Assembly (NCBI GenBank): GCA_002878375.1
Contig: NIRF01000003.1
Coordinates: 82,792 to 146,791, forward strand
Reading direction: 5' to 3'
From: Dictyoglomus sp. NZ13-RE01
GTDB lineage: Bacteria > Dictyoglomota > Dictyoglomia > Dictyoglomales > Dictyoglomaceae
DNA: 64,000 bases
The position numbers were made by a program, and so were the translations under genes. The notes beneath the pieces were generated by a model. The model searched no databases. It was given only the letters and a program-made list of their open reading frames with translations, and was not told the origin of the DNA. Shown piece after piece: positions 1 to 8,275 of this stretch. The stretch's first letter is position 1; each line of letters starts with the position of its first letter.

Positions 1-2
1 AA

Positions 3-65
3 GAGGTTAATTATTTGAAAGAGGTAGCAAAGGGAATAGAGCCAATTTTCAAATTAGCTGTTTAA
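3..65 (+). CDS. C-terminal end of an unidentified protein (partial)
   Basis: An open frame enters from the left edge and gives 20 residues ending in IEPIFKLAV before a TAA stop. The tail is too short to name a family. It has the same direction as trxB, 73 bases downstream, but the gap holds a promoter-like TATAAT and an inverted repeat, so a shared transcript is not certain. Confidence 0.5.
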   Translation, partial: EVNYLKEVAKGIEPIFKLAV

Positions 66-78
66 CATAATTTTAACC

Positions 79-113
79 TATAATTATTATCTTTTTGGTA
101 TACTTAACATACC
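79..113 (+). promoter_or_regulatory. Possible trxB promoter and operator
   Basis: A consensus -10 box TATAAT lies at 79-84. It is followed by an inverted repeat GGTAT (97-101) / ATACC (109-113) about 25 bases before the gene start. No convincing -35 box is seen 16-18 bases upstream, so this is a weak promoter call. The repeat could be an operator, but no regulator can be assigned. Confidence 0.3.
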
Positions 114-138
114 TTATGTAGTATATTGAGAAAGGTAG

Positions 139-1125
139 GTGGTAAAAATTTTAGAATTTTCTTTTAAAAAGGTTGAAGAGGAGGCTATTGATGAGGTCCA
201 AGATGTTATAATTATTGGTGGTGGACCTGCTGGTTTAACTGCAGGAATTTATGCAGGAAGGGCAAGATTAAAAACCTTATTATTAGAGGAATCCTTAGTA
301 GGAGGACTTGCTGCATTGACTGCTGTAATTGAAAATTATCCAGGATTCCCAGAAGGTATAACAGGAGAAGAGCTTTCAAAAAGATTAGAACAACAGGCAA
401 GAAAATTCGGGACAAAGATAATAGAAACAGGAGTAACAAGTATAAAGCTCGATGGAGACTGGAAGATAGTAGAAACGCCTTTAAGAACCTTTAGAGCTCT
501 TGCACTTATTATTTGTGTAGGAACAAAGCCCAAAAAGTTAGGTGTTCCTGGAGAAAATGAATTCTTAGGAAAAGGAGTTTCTTATTGTGCTGTATGTGAC
601 GGAGCCTTTTTTGTAGGGAAAAAAGTGGCAGTTGTTGGAGGTGGAGATTCTGCATTAGAAGAAGCTTTATACCTAACAAGATTTGCAGAAGAAGTTATTA
701 TTATACATAGGAGGGATCAACTAAGAGCAGAGAAAATAACCCAAGAAAAAGCCTTTTCAAATCCTAAAATAAAGTTTCTATTGAGCCATGTAGTAGAAGA
801 AATAAAAGGAGACAAAAAAGTGGAAGGTTTAGTATTAAAAGATGTTAAAAGTGGTGAGGTTAAAGAGATACCTATCGATGGGGTTTTCATATATATAGGA
901 CTTACCCCACAAACAGAGCTTTTCTCCTCCCTATTGAAACTTGATCCAAATGGTTTTATTATTACTGATGAAAATATGCAAACATCAGTTCCTGGGATTT
1001 TTGCAGCAGGAGATGTTCGAGTAAAAAGTTTGAGACAGATTGTAACTGCATTAGCAGATGGAGCCATTGCAGCTACTTCTGCAGGAAAATATTTAGATGA
1101 AATTAAGATTAAAGGAGGATTGTAG
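139..1125 (+). CDS. trxB: Thioredoxin reductase
   Basis: FAD- and NAD(P)H-dependent flavoprotein that reduces a cytoplasmic thioredoxin or protein disulfide oxidoreductase. The 328-residue protein has the FAD motif GGGPAG (27-32), the redox pair in CAVCDG (Cys150, Cys153), the pyridine nucleotide motif GGGDSA (about 167-172) followed by HRRDQLRA, and a C-terminal FAAGDV FAD motif. The start is a GTG, placed only 3 bases after GAGAAAGG. It gives about 18 more N-terminal residues than most TrxB proteins, so the true start may lie a few codons downstream. The gene for a double-CXXC oxidoreductase follows one base after the stop and is the obvious partner. Confidence 0.95.
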   Translation: MVKILEFSFKKVEEEAIDEVQDVIIIGGGPAGLTAGIYAGRARLKTLLLEESLVGGLAALTAVIENYPGFPEGITGEELSKRLEQQARKFGTKIIETGVTSIKLDGDWKIVETPLRTFRALALIICVGTKPKKLGVPGENEFLGKGVSYCAVCDGAFFVGKKVAVVGGGDSALEEALYLTRFAEEVIIIHRRDQLRAEKITQEKAFSNPKIKFLLSHVVEEIKGDKKVEGLVLKDVKSGEVKEIPIDGVFIYIGLTPQTELFSSLLKLDPNGFIITDENMQTSVPGIFAAGDVRVKSLRQIVTALADGAIAATSAGKYLDEIKIKGGL

Positions 1126-1126
1126 T

Positions 1127-1810
1127 ATGGCACTTTTAAGAGATGAGGATAGAGAGTATTTAAAAAATTTATTTAATGAGAATCTAAAAGATAAGGTAAA
1201 GATTATATTATTTAGTGAAAGATCTGCAGGAAGTAAACTTGTTGTTCCTGGAAGAATTGAATGTCAATATTGTCAACAAACAAGAGAAATATTAGAAGAG
1301 GTAGTAGGTCTTTCTGACCTATTAGAGCTTGAGGTTTATGACTTTTTAGCTAATGAAATTTTAGCCAAAAAGTATAATGTGGATAAAATACCAGCTATAT
1401 TATTTGAAAAAAATGGAGAAGTTCTAAATCTTAGGTACTTTGGTATTCCATCAGGTTATGAATTTTCCTCTTTAATTGAGGATATAATAGATGTATCAAG
1501 AGGGGAAACAGGACTTTCTCAAAATACAAAAGCTTTTCTTCAAACAATAACAAGTCCTGTCCATATTCAGGTCTTTGTTACTCCAACATGTCCCTATTGT
1601 CCAAGAATGGTAAGACTTGCCCACCAAGCAGCATTAGAAAACAAATTAATTACTGCGGACATGATAGAAGCTATTGAGTTTCCCCATTTAGCTGAAAAAT
1701 ATGAGGTTTCAGGTGTCCCCAAAACAGTTATTAATGATAAAGTAGAAGTAGAAGGGGCTGTTCCTGAAAACATATTCTTAGAATATCTAAAGTCCGCTTT
1801 AAAGAGCTAA
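1127..1810 (+). CDS. Protein disulfide oxidoreductase (two thioredoxin-fold domains)
   Basis: A 227-residue glutaredoxin-like oxidoreductase of the PDO family, common in thermophiles, where it takes electrons from thioredoxin reductase and makes, breaks or shuffles protein disulfides. Each half has its own active site: CQYC at 46-49 and CPYC at 155-158, and each has a conserved proline loop (KIPA; GVPKT). The ATG at 1127 was chosen because AAAGGAGG sits just upstream, inside the end of trxB; a longer in-frame start at 1097 has no such site. The gene almost certainly shares a transcript with trxB. Its stop overlaps the stop of convergent folC by 4 bases. Confidence 0.92.
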   Translation: MALLRDEDREYLKNLFNENLKDKVKIILFSERSAGSKLVVPGRIECQYCQQTREILEEVVGLSDLLELEVYDFLANEILAKKYNVDKIPAILFEKNGEVLNLRYFGIPSGYEFSSLIEDIIDVSRGETGLSQNTKAFLQTITSPVHIQVFVTPTCPYCPRMVRLAHQAALENKLITADMIEAIEFPHLAEKYEVSGVPKTVINDKVEVEGAVPENIFLEYLKSALKS

Positions 1811-3129
1811 TCAACCTTTCCAAAAAAGTAATCACGAGCCTCACCTGCAAGATATAAGGAACCTGTTATTAAGATAAGATCTTCAGGTGAGGCTTTTTTA
1901 TATACATCTTCAAAGGCTGAAGGAAAGTCCTTATAAGTAAATACAGGCTTTTCTCTGTTATTCAGTAAACCAGCAAGTTCATCCGCATCTCTTGTCCTAC
2001 TACTGGGAAGAGGTAGGAAATGAAAACTATGAACTAATGGTTCTAAGGTATTTAAAAAGGCATAAGCATCCTTATCCTTCATCATTCCACATATTAGGAA
2101 TAATCTTTTATATCTAACATAATCTTCTAAGGTTTCTCTTAAAGCTATTGCGGAGGATAGGTTATGAGCACCATCTATAATAACCAATGGATCTTTTTGA
2201 ACAACTTCAAACCTTCCATGCCACTCTACTTCTGAAAAACCCTTTTTATAATCCTCCAATGAGATATACCATTTCAGATTTAGGTTTAAGGCAGAAAAAG
2301 CACATACCGCATTAACCAATTGATGTTCTCCTAATAGAGGAATGCTAAAAATATAATCTGTATTATCCTTAGATATTGTAAAAATTTGCTCTTTTAAATT
2401 TGAAACTACTTTTTTCCAAGAATAAACCTCATCTATTTTTATATATGGTGCTCTTTTTAATAGAGCCTGTTTTTTAATCTCTTCCCAGGCAGAAGGATCT
2501 TGAGGGGCACAAATTAGAGGCACATTATATTTTATTATTCCTGCTTTTTCTCTTGCTATTTCTGGAAGTGTATTCCCTAATATATGCATATGATCAAATC
2601 CTATTGGAGTTATTATAGATACTAATGGAATGATGGTATTTGTAGCATCCAATCTCCCTCCCAATCCTACCTCTATGACTACAAAATCTAATTTTTTTCT
2701 ATAAAAATAAAGAAAGGCGGATGCCGTTAAAACCTCAAAGAATGTTGGTGCACCATAGACTGGATGTTTGCTCGCAAAATCCACATACTCCTTCACTTCT
2801 TCCATTAAACCTGTAAATTCTTCTTTACTAATTAATCCTTCATGAGTAACAATTCTCTCTCTAATACTTTGTAAATGAGGGGATGTGTATAAACCCACTT
2901 TATATCCTGCAGACTTTAGAATAGAAAAAATCATTGCGGATGTTGAGCCCTTTCCTTTTGTCCCTGCAATATGAAAGGCTTTTAATTCTTTTTGGGGATT
3001 CCCCATAATATCCAAAAGATATCTCATTCTCTCAAGATAAAACTTTTTCTCATCATAATTTAGTTTATCAAGCTTTCTCTCATAATTTATAAGCCCATAT
3101 ATATAATTAAGAGCATTAACATAATCCAT
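1807..3129 (-). CDS. folC: Folylpolyglutamate synthase / dihydrofolate synthase
   Basis: A Mur-ligase-family enzyme that adds glutamate to folates using ATP, and in many bacteria also joins dihydropteroate to glutamate. The 440-residue protein is full length. It shows the ATP loop GTKGKGST near residue 57, VIEVGLGGRLDATN, and IIDGAHN in the central and C-terminal domains. GGAGGAGG lies upstream of the ATG. It is a single gene, divergent from the phosphate transporter and convergent with PDO. Whether it has the dihydrofolate synthase activity as well cannot be decided by eye. Confidence 0.93.
   Translation of the reverse strand: MDYVNALNYIYGLINYERKLDKLNYDEKKFYLERMRYLLDIMGNPQKELKAFHIAGTKGKGSTSAMIFSILKSAGYKVGLYTSPHLQSIRERIVTHEGLISKEEFTGLMEEVKEYVDFASKHPVYGAPTFFEVLTASAFLYFYRKKLDFVVIEVGLGGRLDATNTIIPLVSIITPIGFDHMHILGNTLPEIAREKAGIIKYNVPLICAPQDPSAWEEIKKQALLKRAPYIKIDEVYSWKKVVSNLKEQIFTISKDNTDYIFSIPLLGEHQLVNAVCAFSALNLNLKWYISLEDYKKGFSEVEWHGRFEVVQKDPLVIIDGAHNLSSAIALRETLEDYVRYKRLFLICGMMKDKDAYAFLNTLEPLVHSFHFLPLPSSRTRDADELAGLLNNREKPVFTYKDFPSAFEDVYKKASPEDLILITGSLYLAGEARDYFFGKVD
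1838..1899 (+). terminator. Intrinsic terminator of trxB-PDO, inside folC
   Basis: The arms GCCTCACCTG (1838-1847) and CAGGTGAGGC (1884-1893) are perfect reverse complements, separated by 36 bases, and are directly followed by six T on the + strand. The element starts 28 bases after the PDO stop and lies wholly within the 3' coding end of convergent folC. The loop is longer than usual for an intrinsic terminator, which lowers confidence. Confidence 0.6.
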
Positions 3130-3199
3130 CTTTTAATCCTCCTCCAGGCCTTAGTTAGCAATTGATTATAACATCTTTAATATCTTTTTAAAATTTATA

Positions 3200-3208
3200 T
3201 GATATACT
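3200..3208 (+). promoter_or_regulatory. Extended -10 promoter for the Na/phosphate transporter
   Basis: TGATATACT is an extended -10 element (TGn plus TATACT), 33 bases before the ATG at 3242. A GGAGG ribosome site lies between it and the start codon. No clear -35 box is seen, which is normal for extended -10 promoters. Confidence 0.5.
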
Positions 3209-3241
3209 CCATCAGTAAAATACTAATATGGAGGAAGAAGT

Positions 3242-4889
3242 ATGCAGAATTTTCCTCTTAATGCTGATAATATAGGGCTTTTATTGGCAGGACTTTCTCT
3301 TTTCTTATATGGAATTATACAGATGAGTTCAGGTTTAGAGAAAGCTGCAAGCTCAAGGTTGAGAGACATTTTTGAAAAAAATCACAAACTCTCCCTGGAA
3401 AGGTTTGATTATAGGTACTTTGACTACAGCCATCGTTCAAAGTAGTAGTGCAGTAACTGTTTTAACTGTAAGCTTTGTTAATGCAGGATTAATCACACTG
3501 GAGGGCTCCTTAGGAGTAATTTTTGGTGCAAATATCGGAACTACAATTACCGCTCAACTTGTTGCCTTCAAACTTACTTACCTATCTCCTTATTTCCTTT
3601 TTATAGGATTCTTATTTCTCTTTTTTGGAAAAAGAAAGTATGTAAAGTATATAGGTGAGGCTTTATTTGGTTTTGGTGTTCTATTTTTCGGACTAAAACT
3701 TATGGATGACTCCCTAACTTCTTTAAAAAATTGGACCTATTTTCGGGAACTTATGATATCGATGAGTAAATATCCTCTTTTAGGTATTCTTGTGGGTGCG
3801 GGTGTTACTGCTATTATTCAGAGTAGTAGTGTAACTACAAGCATAGTTGTTGCTTTAGCAAACAAATCATCTATACCTATCACATCCGCTATTCCACTAA
3901 TCCTGGGAGCAAATATTGGAACATGCGTTACAGCTTTAATAGCATCCATAGGGACAAGACTTTCAGCAAAAAGAACCGCTCTTGCCCATCTCTTGTTCAA
4001 TGTGATTGGAGTAACTTTAATCTTTCCATTCTTAGGGATATTTACGAATATAGTAATGAAAACTTCTTTAGATCCTGCAAGACAGGTAGCTAATGCCCAT
4101 ACATTATTTAATGTTTTTTGGAGTTTTATATGGATTTGGTTTACAAAACCTTATGCATTTATCGTTAAAATATTGCTTCCAGGAGAAGAAAAGATCATTT
4201 ACAAGAAACCACTTTTCCTAAATCCTCTACTTTTGGATACACCTACAACTGCATTAGAGGGTGCAAGAAAAGAATTAGCTCGAATGGCGGATATATCTGA
4301 GGATATGTTCAATATGGTTTTTGATTCTTTGAAAAGTAATGGGTTAGAAAAACAAAAAGAGATTCTTGATATGGAAGACATTACAGATTATCTAAAAATA
4401 ACTCTTATTAACTATTTAACAAAACTATCCTCACGCCCTCTTTCAGAACAAGAGGCAAAAGAATTAAATGCAATTTTGAGAAGTGTTGATGATGTGGAAA
4501 GAATTGCAGACCATTTAACTAATATCATGGAAAAAATAGAAGATAAGATATCAAATAAAGTTGAATTCTCTGAGTTTGCTCAAAAAGAATTAGAAGAGTT
4601 AAGAGAGCTGGTATATAAAAATATGAAAAATGCCTTTGAGATGATAAAAGAAACTCATGTTTCCCGATTAAAGGATGTACTAAGAATTGAAGAGGAGATA
4701 GATAAACTTGTTAAGGAACTAATTGATAATCATATAGTAAGGATGAAGATGGGAGTATGTAATCCTATTGCAGGCTTAGTATTCTCTGATATACTAACTA
4801 ATCTTGAAAGAATAGGTGATCATTCTGTAAATATAGCTCAAAACTTTGAGGAAGTTAATCTATTAAAGAAGGAAGCTCTTGTTGGATGA
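3242..4889 (+). pseudogene. Na+/phosphate cotransporter with PhoU-like domain, interrupted by a frameshift
   Basis: Two overlapping frames encode one Na/Pi cotransporter. Frame one (from ATG 3242, GGAGG upstream) gives the N-terminus up to GLEKAASSRLRDIFEK and then runs to a stop at 3445. The rest resumes one base out of phase as ITNSPWKGLIIGTLTTAIVQ and reads to 4889. The break coincides with seven A at 3375-3381; six A would restore one 548-residue protein. The joined product has both QSSS repeats of the family (QSSSAVTVL and QSSSVTTSI), membrane helices, and a C-terminal PhoU-like helical domain. The rest of the gene is undamaged. Inactivation, a sequencing error, or slippage on the A run are all possible. 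Confidence 0.85.
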
Positions 4890-4929
4890 GTAAAAAAAAT
4901 TTTTAATAATAATTTTTTAAATTTTGGGG

Positions 4930-4935
4930 TATAAT
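4930..4935 (+). promoter_or_regulatory. -10 box upstream of the pilin gene
   Basis: A consensus TATAAT lies 28 bases before the ATG at 4963, in a very AT-rich gap after the transporter. AGAAAGGAGGTG follows as a strong ribosome site. The -35 region is all A/T and cannot be assigned. Confidence 0.45.
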
Positions 4936-4962
4936 ATTTATAAGAAAGGAGGTGAATAAAGA

Positions 4963-5400
4963 ATGAGAAGAGAGAAAGGTTTTACCTTGATTGAACTAAT
5001 GGTGGTCATCGTAATCATTGCCATCTTAGCTGCAGTAGCATTACCAAACTTTATGGGGGCAACTGAGAAAGCAAGGGAGTCTGCAGTAAGAAGCGCAGTA
5101 AAAACAATTCAAACTGCCATTGAAATGTATGCAACAGAGCATAGCGGAACATATACTGATGATCTTAACGCTTATACTGCATACCTACCTGGCAATCAGT
5201 TCCCAAAGAGCCCTGCTACAAATCAGCCATATAAGGTAGGCGAAAACCTCTTTGATTCAGATAGTCCTATAAAAGATAATCCAACAACAGCACAACAATA
5301 CGCTATAACTTATCAGTATGATCCTGTTACTAACTCCTATACTTTAAAAGGCTACAACAGAACCAATACCACTGCTGTTATCGAACTTTCCAACAGATAG
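4963..5400 (+). CDS. Type IV pilin-like protein (prepilin N-terminus)
   Basis: A 145-residue prepilin. A short basic leader, MRREKG, is followed by FTLIELMVVIVIIAIL, the cleavage and methylation site of prepilin peptidase with the conserved Glu5 of the mature form and a hydrophobic helix. The remainder resembles GspG/PilA major (pseudo)pilins, with GTYTDDLNAY and a C-terminal beta-rich region. It would be exported and assembled into a type IV pilus or type II secretion pseudopilus. A perfect hairpin and a second pilin gene follow. No assembly ATPase, platform protein or peptidase is in the window, so the system it serves is unknown. Confidence 0.85.
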   Translation: MRREKGFTLIELMVVIVIIAILAAVALPNFMGATEKARESAVRSAVKTIQTAIEMYATEHSGTYTDDLNAYTAYLPGNQFPKSPATNQPYKVGENLFDSDSPIKDNPTTAQQYAITYQYDPVTNSYTLKGYNRTNTTAVIELSNR

Positions 5401-5422
5401 TTGACTAATCCAAATCCTTATA

Positions 5423-5470
5423 TTTAAAATAAAGGGCAAGTGTAAAAGCTTGCCCTTTATTTTAAAAAAT
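5423..5470 (+). terminator. Perfect 18-bp hairpin between the two pilin genes
   Basis: Arms at 5423-5440 and 5449-5466 pair perfectly around an 8-base loop. The GC-rich core is AAAGGGCAAG / CTTGCCCTTT, followed by ATTTT. It starts 22 bases after the first pilin stop and ends shortly before the AAAAGGAG ribosome site of the second. It probably terminates most pilin transcripts, or protects their 3' ends, while letting a fraction read into the second pilin. Confidence 0.85.
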
Positions 5471-5483
5471 AAAAGGAGAGCTT

Positions 5484-5909
5484 ATGAAGAAAAATGGTTT
5501 TACTCTTATAGAGCTTATGATTGTTTTTATAATTATTGGGATATTATCATTTTTCATATACAATATTTATTTTTCAACAATTGAGAGGGCAAGAGAAACG
5601 TCCGCAAGAGCAAATCTTAGGCTTCTTCATGTGGCAGTAGAAGCTTATGCTACAGATCATGAAGGAAGATATCCTACCGCAACAACCCTCAACGATCTAT
5701 ATTTAAACTTGAAAAAATACATTCCTAATGGCACATTCCCTGAAAATCCTTATAATAATAAGCCATATAGTGACGAAAATAATGAGCATTATAAAATAAC
5801 ATATACTTATGATCCATCTCTAAACTCATATACCCTATCGGTTATGGACCGATTTAACCAAAAAGTGCTTCTTCTTTTATCAAATAGAATTGTATTAGAA
5901 GGAAGGTGA
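5484..5909 (+). CDS. Second type IV pilin-like / pseudopilin protein
   Basis: A 141-residue prepilin with leader MKKNG and mature start FTLIELMIVFIIIGIL, including Glu5. The following helix lacks the proline usual near residue 22 of major pilins (present in its neighbour as ALPNF). The C-terminal part (ATDHEGRYPT, NGTFPENPYNNKPYS) resembles GspG-type pseudopilins. It is probably a minor or secretion pseudopilin expressed with the first pilin by read-through of the hairpin. A helical protein and radC follow with almost no gap. Confidence 0.82.
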   Translation: MKKNGFTLIELMIVFIIIGILSFFIYNIYFSTIERARETSARANLRLLHVAVEAYATDHEGRYPTATTLNDLYLNLKKYIPNGTFPENPYNNKPYSDENNEHYKITYTYDPSLNSYTLSVMDRFNQKVLLLLSNRIVLEGR

Positions 5910-5913
5910 AAAA

Positions 5914-6303
5914 ATGGCGGAGGATAGATGGAAAAAAATTTGGGAAGATTTGAAACCACAAATTGGCTCCTTTGCTAAAAAGGCAGGAGATGCCATTACA
6001 GATCTTGCAAAAACCTTGGGGAAGGAATCTGTAAAACTGGCAAAGATTGCGGGCTTGAAAGCGGAAATCTTGTCCTTAGAAGGAGATAAAAGGGAGTATT
6101 TAAGAAGGCTTGGAGAGGAGATTTATAAGGGTTATAAAGAGGGTAGAGATTTGACAAAGGAAGAGATACAAAAGTTTATTGAGGAGATTGAGAAAATAGA
6201 AAAAAGTATTGATGAAAAACAGGAAGAAATAAAGAAAATTGCAGAGGAAGAAAAATTAGAGCCTGAGGATGTAGAGAAAATCCCTCCATCTCAGGATGAG
6301 TAA
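5914..6303 (+). CDS. Small charged helical protein, unknown function
   Basis: A 129-residue soluble protein with no signal peptide and no family I recognise. Residues about 15-50 form an amphipathic Lys/Ala-rich helix (FAKKAGDAITDLAKTL). Residues 55-110 are a highly charged predicted coiled coil (IEEIEKIEKSIDEKQEEIKK), and the tail is acidic. GAAGGTG precedes the ATG. It starts 4 bases after the second pilin and overlaps radC by 8 bases, so all are cotranscribed. A structural or scaffold role is only a guess. Confidence 0.75.
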   Translation: MAEDRWKKIWEDLKPQIGSFAKKAGDAITDLAKTLGKESVKLAKIAGLKAEILSLEGDKREYLRRLGEEIYKGYKEGRDLTKEEIQKFIEEIEKIEKSIDEKQEEIKKIAEEEKLEPEDVEKIPPSQDE

Positions 6304-6976
6304 GATAAAAAATTTACCAGAAAATGAAAAGCCTCGTGAAAGGCTTATAAATCAGGGAAGCCAAAGCTTATCTGATATAGAACTGCTCGCTATTATTCTA
6401 AGAACAGGAACTAAAAATTTATCTGTTCTTGAGCTTTCCGAAAAGATATTAAAGGATTTTGGAAGCTTAAAAAGACTCTTTGAAGTAGGTATTGGAGAAT
6501 TAATAAAATATCCAGGTATTGGAGTTACAAAAGCCATTCAGATTAAAGCAAGCATTGAATTAGGTAAAAGAATTTTCTTAGATAAAAGGGAGTATTTTCA
6601 AGAGAGTATTCAGAATCCGCAGTCCGCTTATTTAATTTTTCAAGAGGATTTTCTAAATCTTTCTGAAGAACATTTATTTTGTGCCTATTTGGATGTGAAG
6701 AATCGATGTTTAAGTAAAAAATTAATAGCGAAGGGAAATCTAAATGTGGTATATGCACAGCCAAGAGAAATCTTTCGTTATGCTCTTCAAGAAAACTCTG
6801 GGAAAATAATATTAGCTCATAATCATCCTTCTGGAGATTTAACACCCAGCGAGGAAGACATAATCTTTACTAAGAGGCTAATTGAGGCAGGAAAAATTAT
6901 TGGTGTAGAGGTTTTGGATCACTTGATAATCTCTGATGGTAGATATTTAAGCTTAAAAGAAAATAAATACATTTAA
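6296..6976 (+). CDS. radC: RadC family protein (JAB/MPN domain)
   Basis: A 226-residue DUF2466/RadC protein. The N-terminal part (about 1-100) has a helix-hairpin-helix-like segment, IKYPGIGVTKAIQIKA. The C-terminal JAB domain carries the metal motif AHNHPSGDLTPSEED, expected to bind zinc. The early link to DNA repair is not firmly supported and the true role is unknown. It overlaps the upstream helical gene, and its stop overlaps the stop of convergent proB. Confidence 0.92.
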   Translation: MSKIKNLPENEKPRERLINQGSQSLSDIELLAIILRTGTKNLSVLELSEKILKDFGSLKRLFEVGIGELIKYPGIGVTKAIQIKASIELGKRIFLDKREYFQESIQNPQSAYLIFQEDFLNLSEEHLFCAYLDVKNRCLSKKLIAKGNLNVVYAQPREIFRYALQENSGKIILAHNHPSGDLTPSEEDIIFTKRLIEAGKIIGVEVLDHLIISDGRYLSLKENKYI

Positions 6977-8079
6977 TCGTTCTTTATAACTACTAAATTA
7001 TCCCGATGTACAACTTCTTCATAGGAAAGCTCCATTTGGTTTTCTATTTCCTCTTTTGTTTTTCCTATTATCTGGGAAAGTTCAAGACTACTATAATTTG
7101 ATATGCCTCTTCCTATCTCCTCCCCTTCAAGGGTACAAATGGAGACTACATCACCACTTCCAAAAACTCCCTCAATCCTTTTAACTCCTACAGGAAGCAG
7201 ACTTTTTCCTTTTTTTAGAATGGCTGTTATTGCCCCATCATCTATGTAGACCTTTCCTTCAGGTTTTGTTATAAATAGAAGCCAATGTTTTTTTCTTTGG
7301 GTATGCTCTTTTTTAGGTATAAAAAGAGTTCCAATTCTTTCTCCATTTATTATTCTAATTATTACATCTGGAATATCTGACTTTGCTAAAACCATGGGAA
7401 TTCCAGCGGACATTACAATTTTAGCAGAAGAAATTTTTGTATACATACCGCCAGTACCTTTGCCAGGTCCTGCCAACTTTTCTATCTCCTCATCTATCTC
7501 ATAAATCTCGGATATAAGTTTTGCGTTTGCATCTTTATGAGGATCTTTTGTATAAACACCCTCTACATCAGACAAGATAATGAGTAGATCCGCATTTACA
7601 GCACAAGCAACTTTAGCAGAAAGAGTATCATTATCACCTATTTTTATCTCTTCTACTGCCACAGTATCATTCTCATTAACTATTGGAATTACTCCCTCTT
7701 TTAATAAAATGGTAAAGGTGTTGGATATATTTAAATACCTTTTTCTATCATAGAGATCTTCCGCAGTAAGCAAGATTTGAGCTATTGGTTGATGGAATAG
7801 GGAAAAGAGCTGAGAATAGTACTGCATTAATCTAACTTGTCCTACCGCTGCCAAAGCTTGTTTTGCAGGTAAATCTCTTCTTCCTACTAAGCCCTTTATT
7901 ATCTCCCTACCTGATGCAATCGCTCCAGAAGAAACAAGAATTACTTCTTTCCCTAATCTCTTAAGTTTTACACATTGTTCTACAATTCTAAGAAGTTTTT
8001 CGGGAGATAGGGACCCCATATCATCTACAAGGCTTGAGGTCCCTATCTTAACTACAATTCTTTTATAATTCTGCTCCAT
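6973..8079 (-). CDS. proB: Glutamate 5-kinase
   Basis: Phosphorylates glutamate with ATP, the first step of proline synthesis. The amino acid kinase domain shows VVKIGTSSL, VSSGAIASG, NENDTVAVEE and GTGGMYTKISSA; a C-terminal PUA domain follows (about 275-360). The ATG at 8079 (368 residues) begins at the normal kinase N-terminus; an upstream in-frame ATG at 8103 would add 8 residues. It overlaps the end of the DUF951 gene by 17 bases. proA is not in the window. Confidence 0.93.
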   Translation of the reverse strand: MEQNYKRIVVKIGTSSLVDDMGSLSPEKLLRIVEQCVKLKRLGKEVILVSSGAIASGREIIKGLVGRRDLPAKQALAAVGQVRLMQYYSQLFSLFHQPIAQILLTAEDLYDRKRYLNISNTFTILLKEGVIPIVNENDTVAVEEIKIGDNDTLSAKVACAVNADLLIILSDVEGVYTKDPHKDANAKLISEIYEIDEEIEKLAGPGKGTGGMYTKISSAKIVMSAGIPMVLAKSDIPDVIIRIINGERIGTLFIPKKEHTQRKKHWLLFITKPEGKVYIDDGAITAILKKGKSLLPVGVKRIEGVFGSGDVVSICTLEGEEIGRGISNYSSLELSQIIGKTKEEIENQMELSYEEVVHRDNLVVIKND

Positions 8080-8275
8080 AGGATTCAATTTCCTTTTTCC
8101 CAACCTTTTTTGCCTTGTTTCTTATTTTTATCCTTGGAATCATTATAATATGTCCACATTTTTCGCATTGCAGTTTTATGTCTGAGCCTACATACAATAC
8201 TACCCAGGTCTTTCCACCACAAGGATGGGGCTTTGGCAGTTCTATTATATCTCCTACTTCAAACTTTATTATCAT
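8063..8275 (-). CDS. DUF951 family protein
   Basis: A 70-residue protein with the family pattern GDIIELPKPHPCGG, then a CEKCGH pair and MIPR. The cysteines (CGG; CEKCGH) suggest a small metal-binding, nucleic-acid-like fold; the function is unknown. The family is common in Firmicutes. It overlaps the EF-G-like gene by 4 bases (ATGA type) and proB on the other side, so it is translated with both. Confidence 0.88.
   Translation of the reverse strand: MIIKFEVGDIIELPKPHPCGGKTWVVLYVGSDIKLQCEKCGHIIMIPRIKIRNKAKKVGKKEIESYGAEL

Noticed and set aside
1097..1126. Longer N-terminus for the protein disulfide oxidoreductase
   Set aside because: It would lie inside trxB with no ribosome site, whereas the ATG at 1127 has AAAGGAGG at the right distance.
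6960..7080. Terminator between radC and proB
   Set aside because: No stem with a following T tract could be found on either strand near the overlapping stops.
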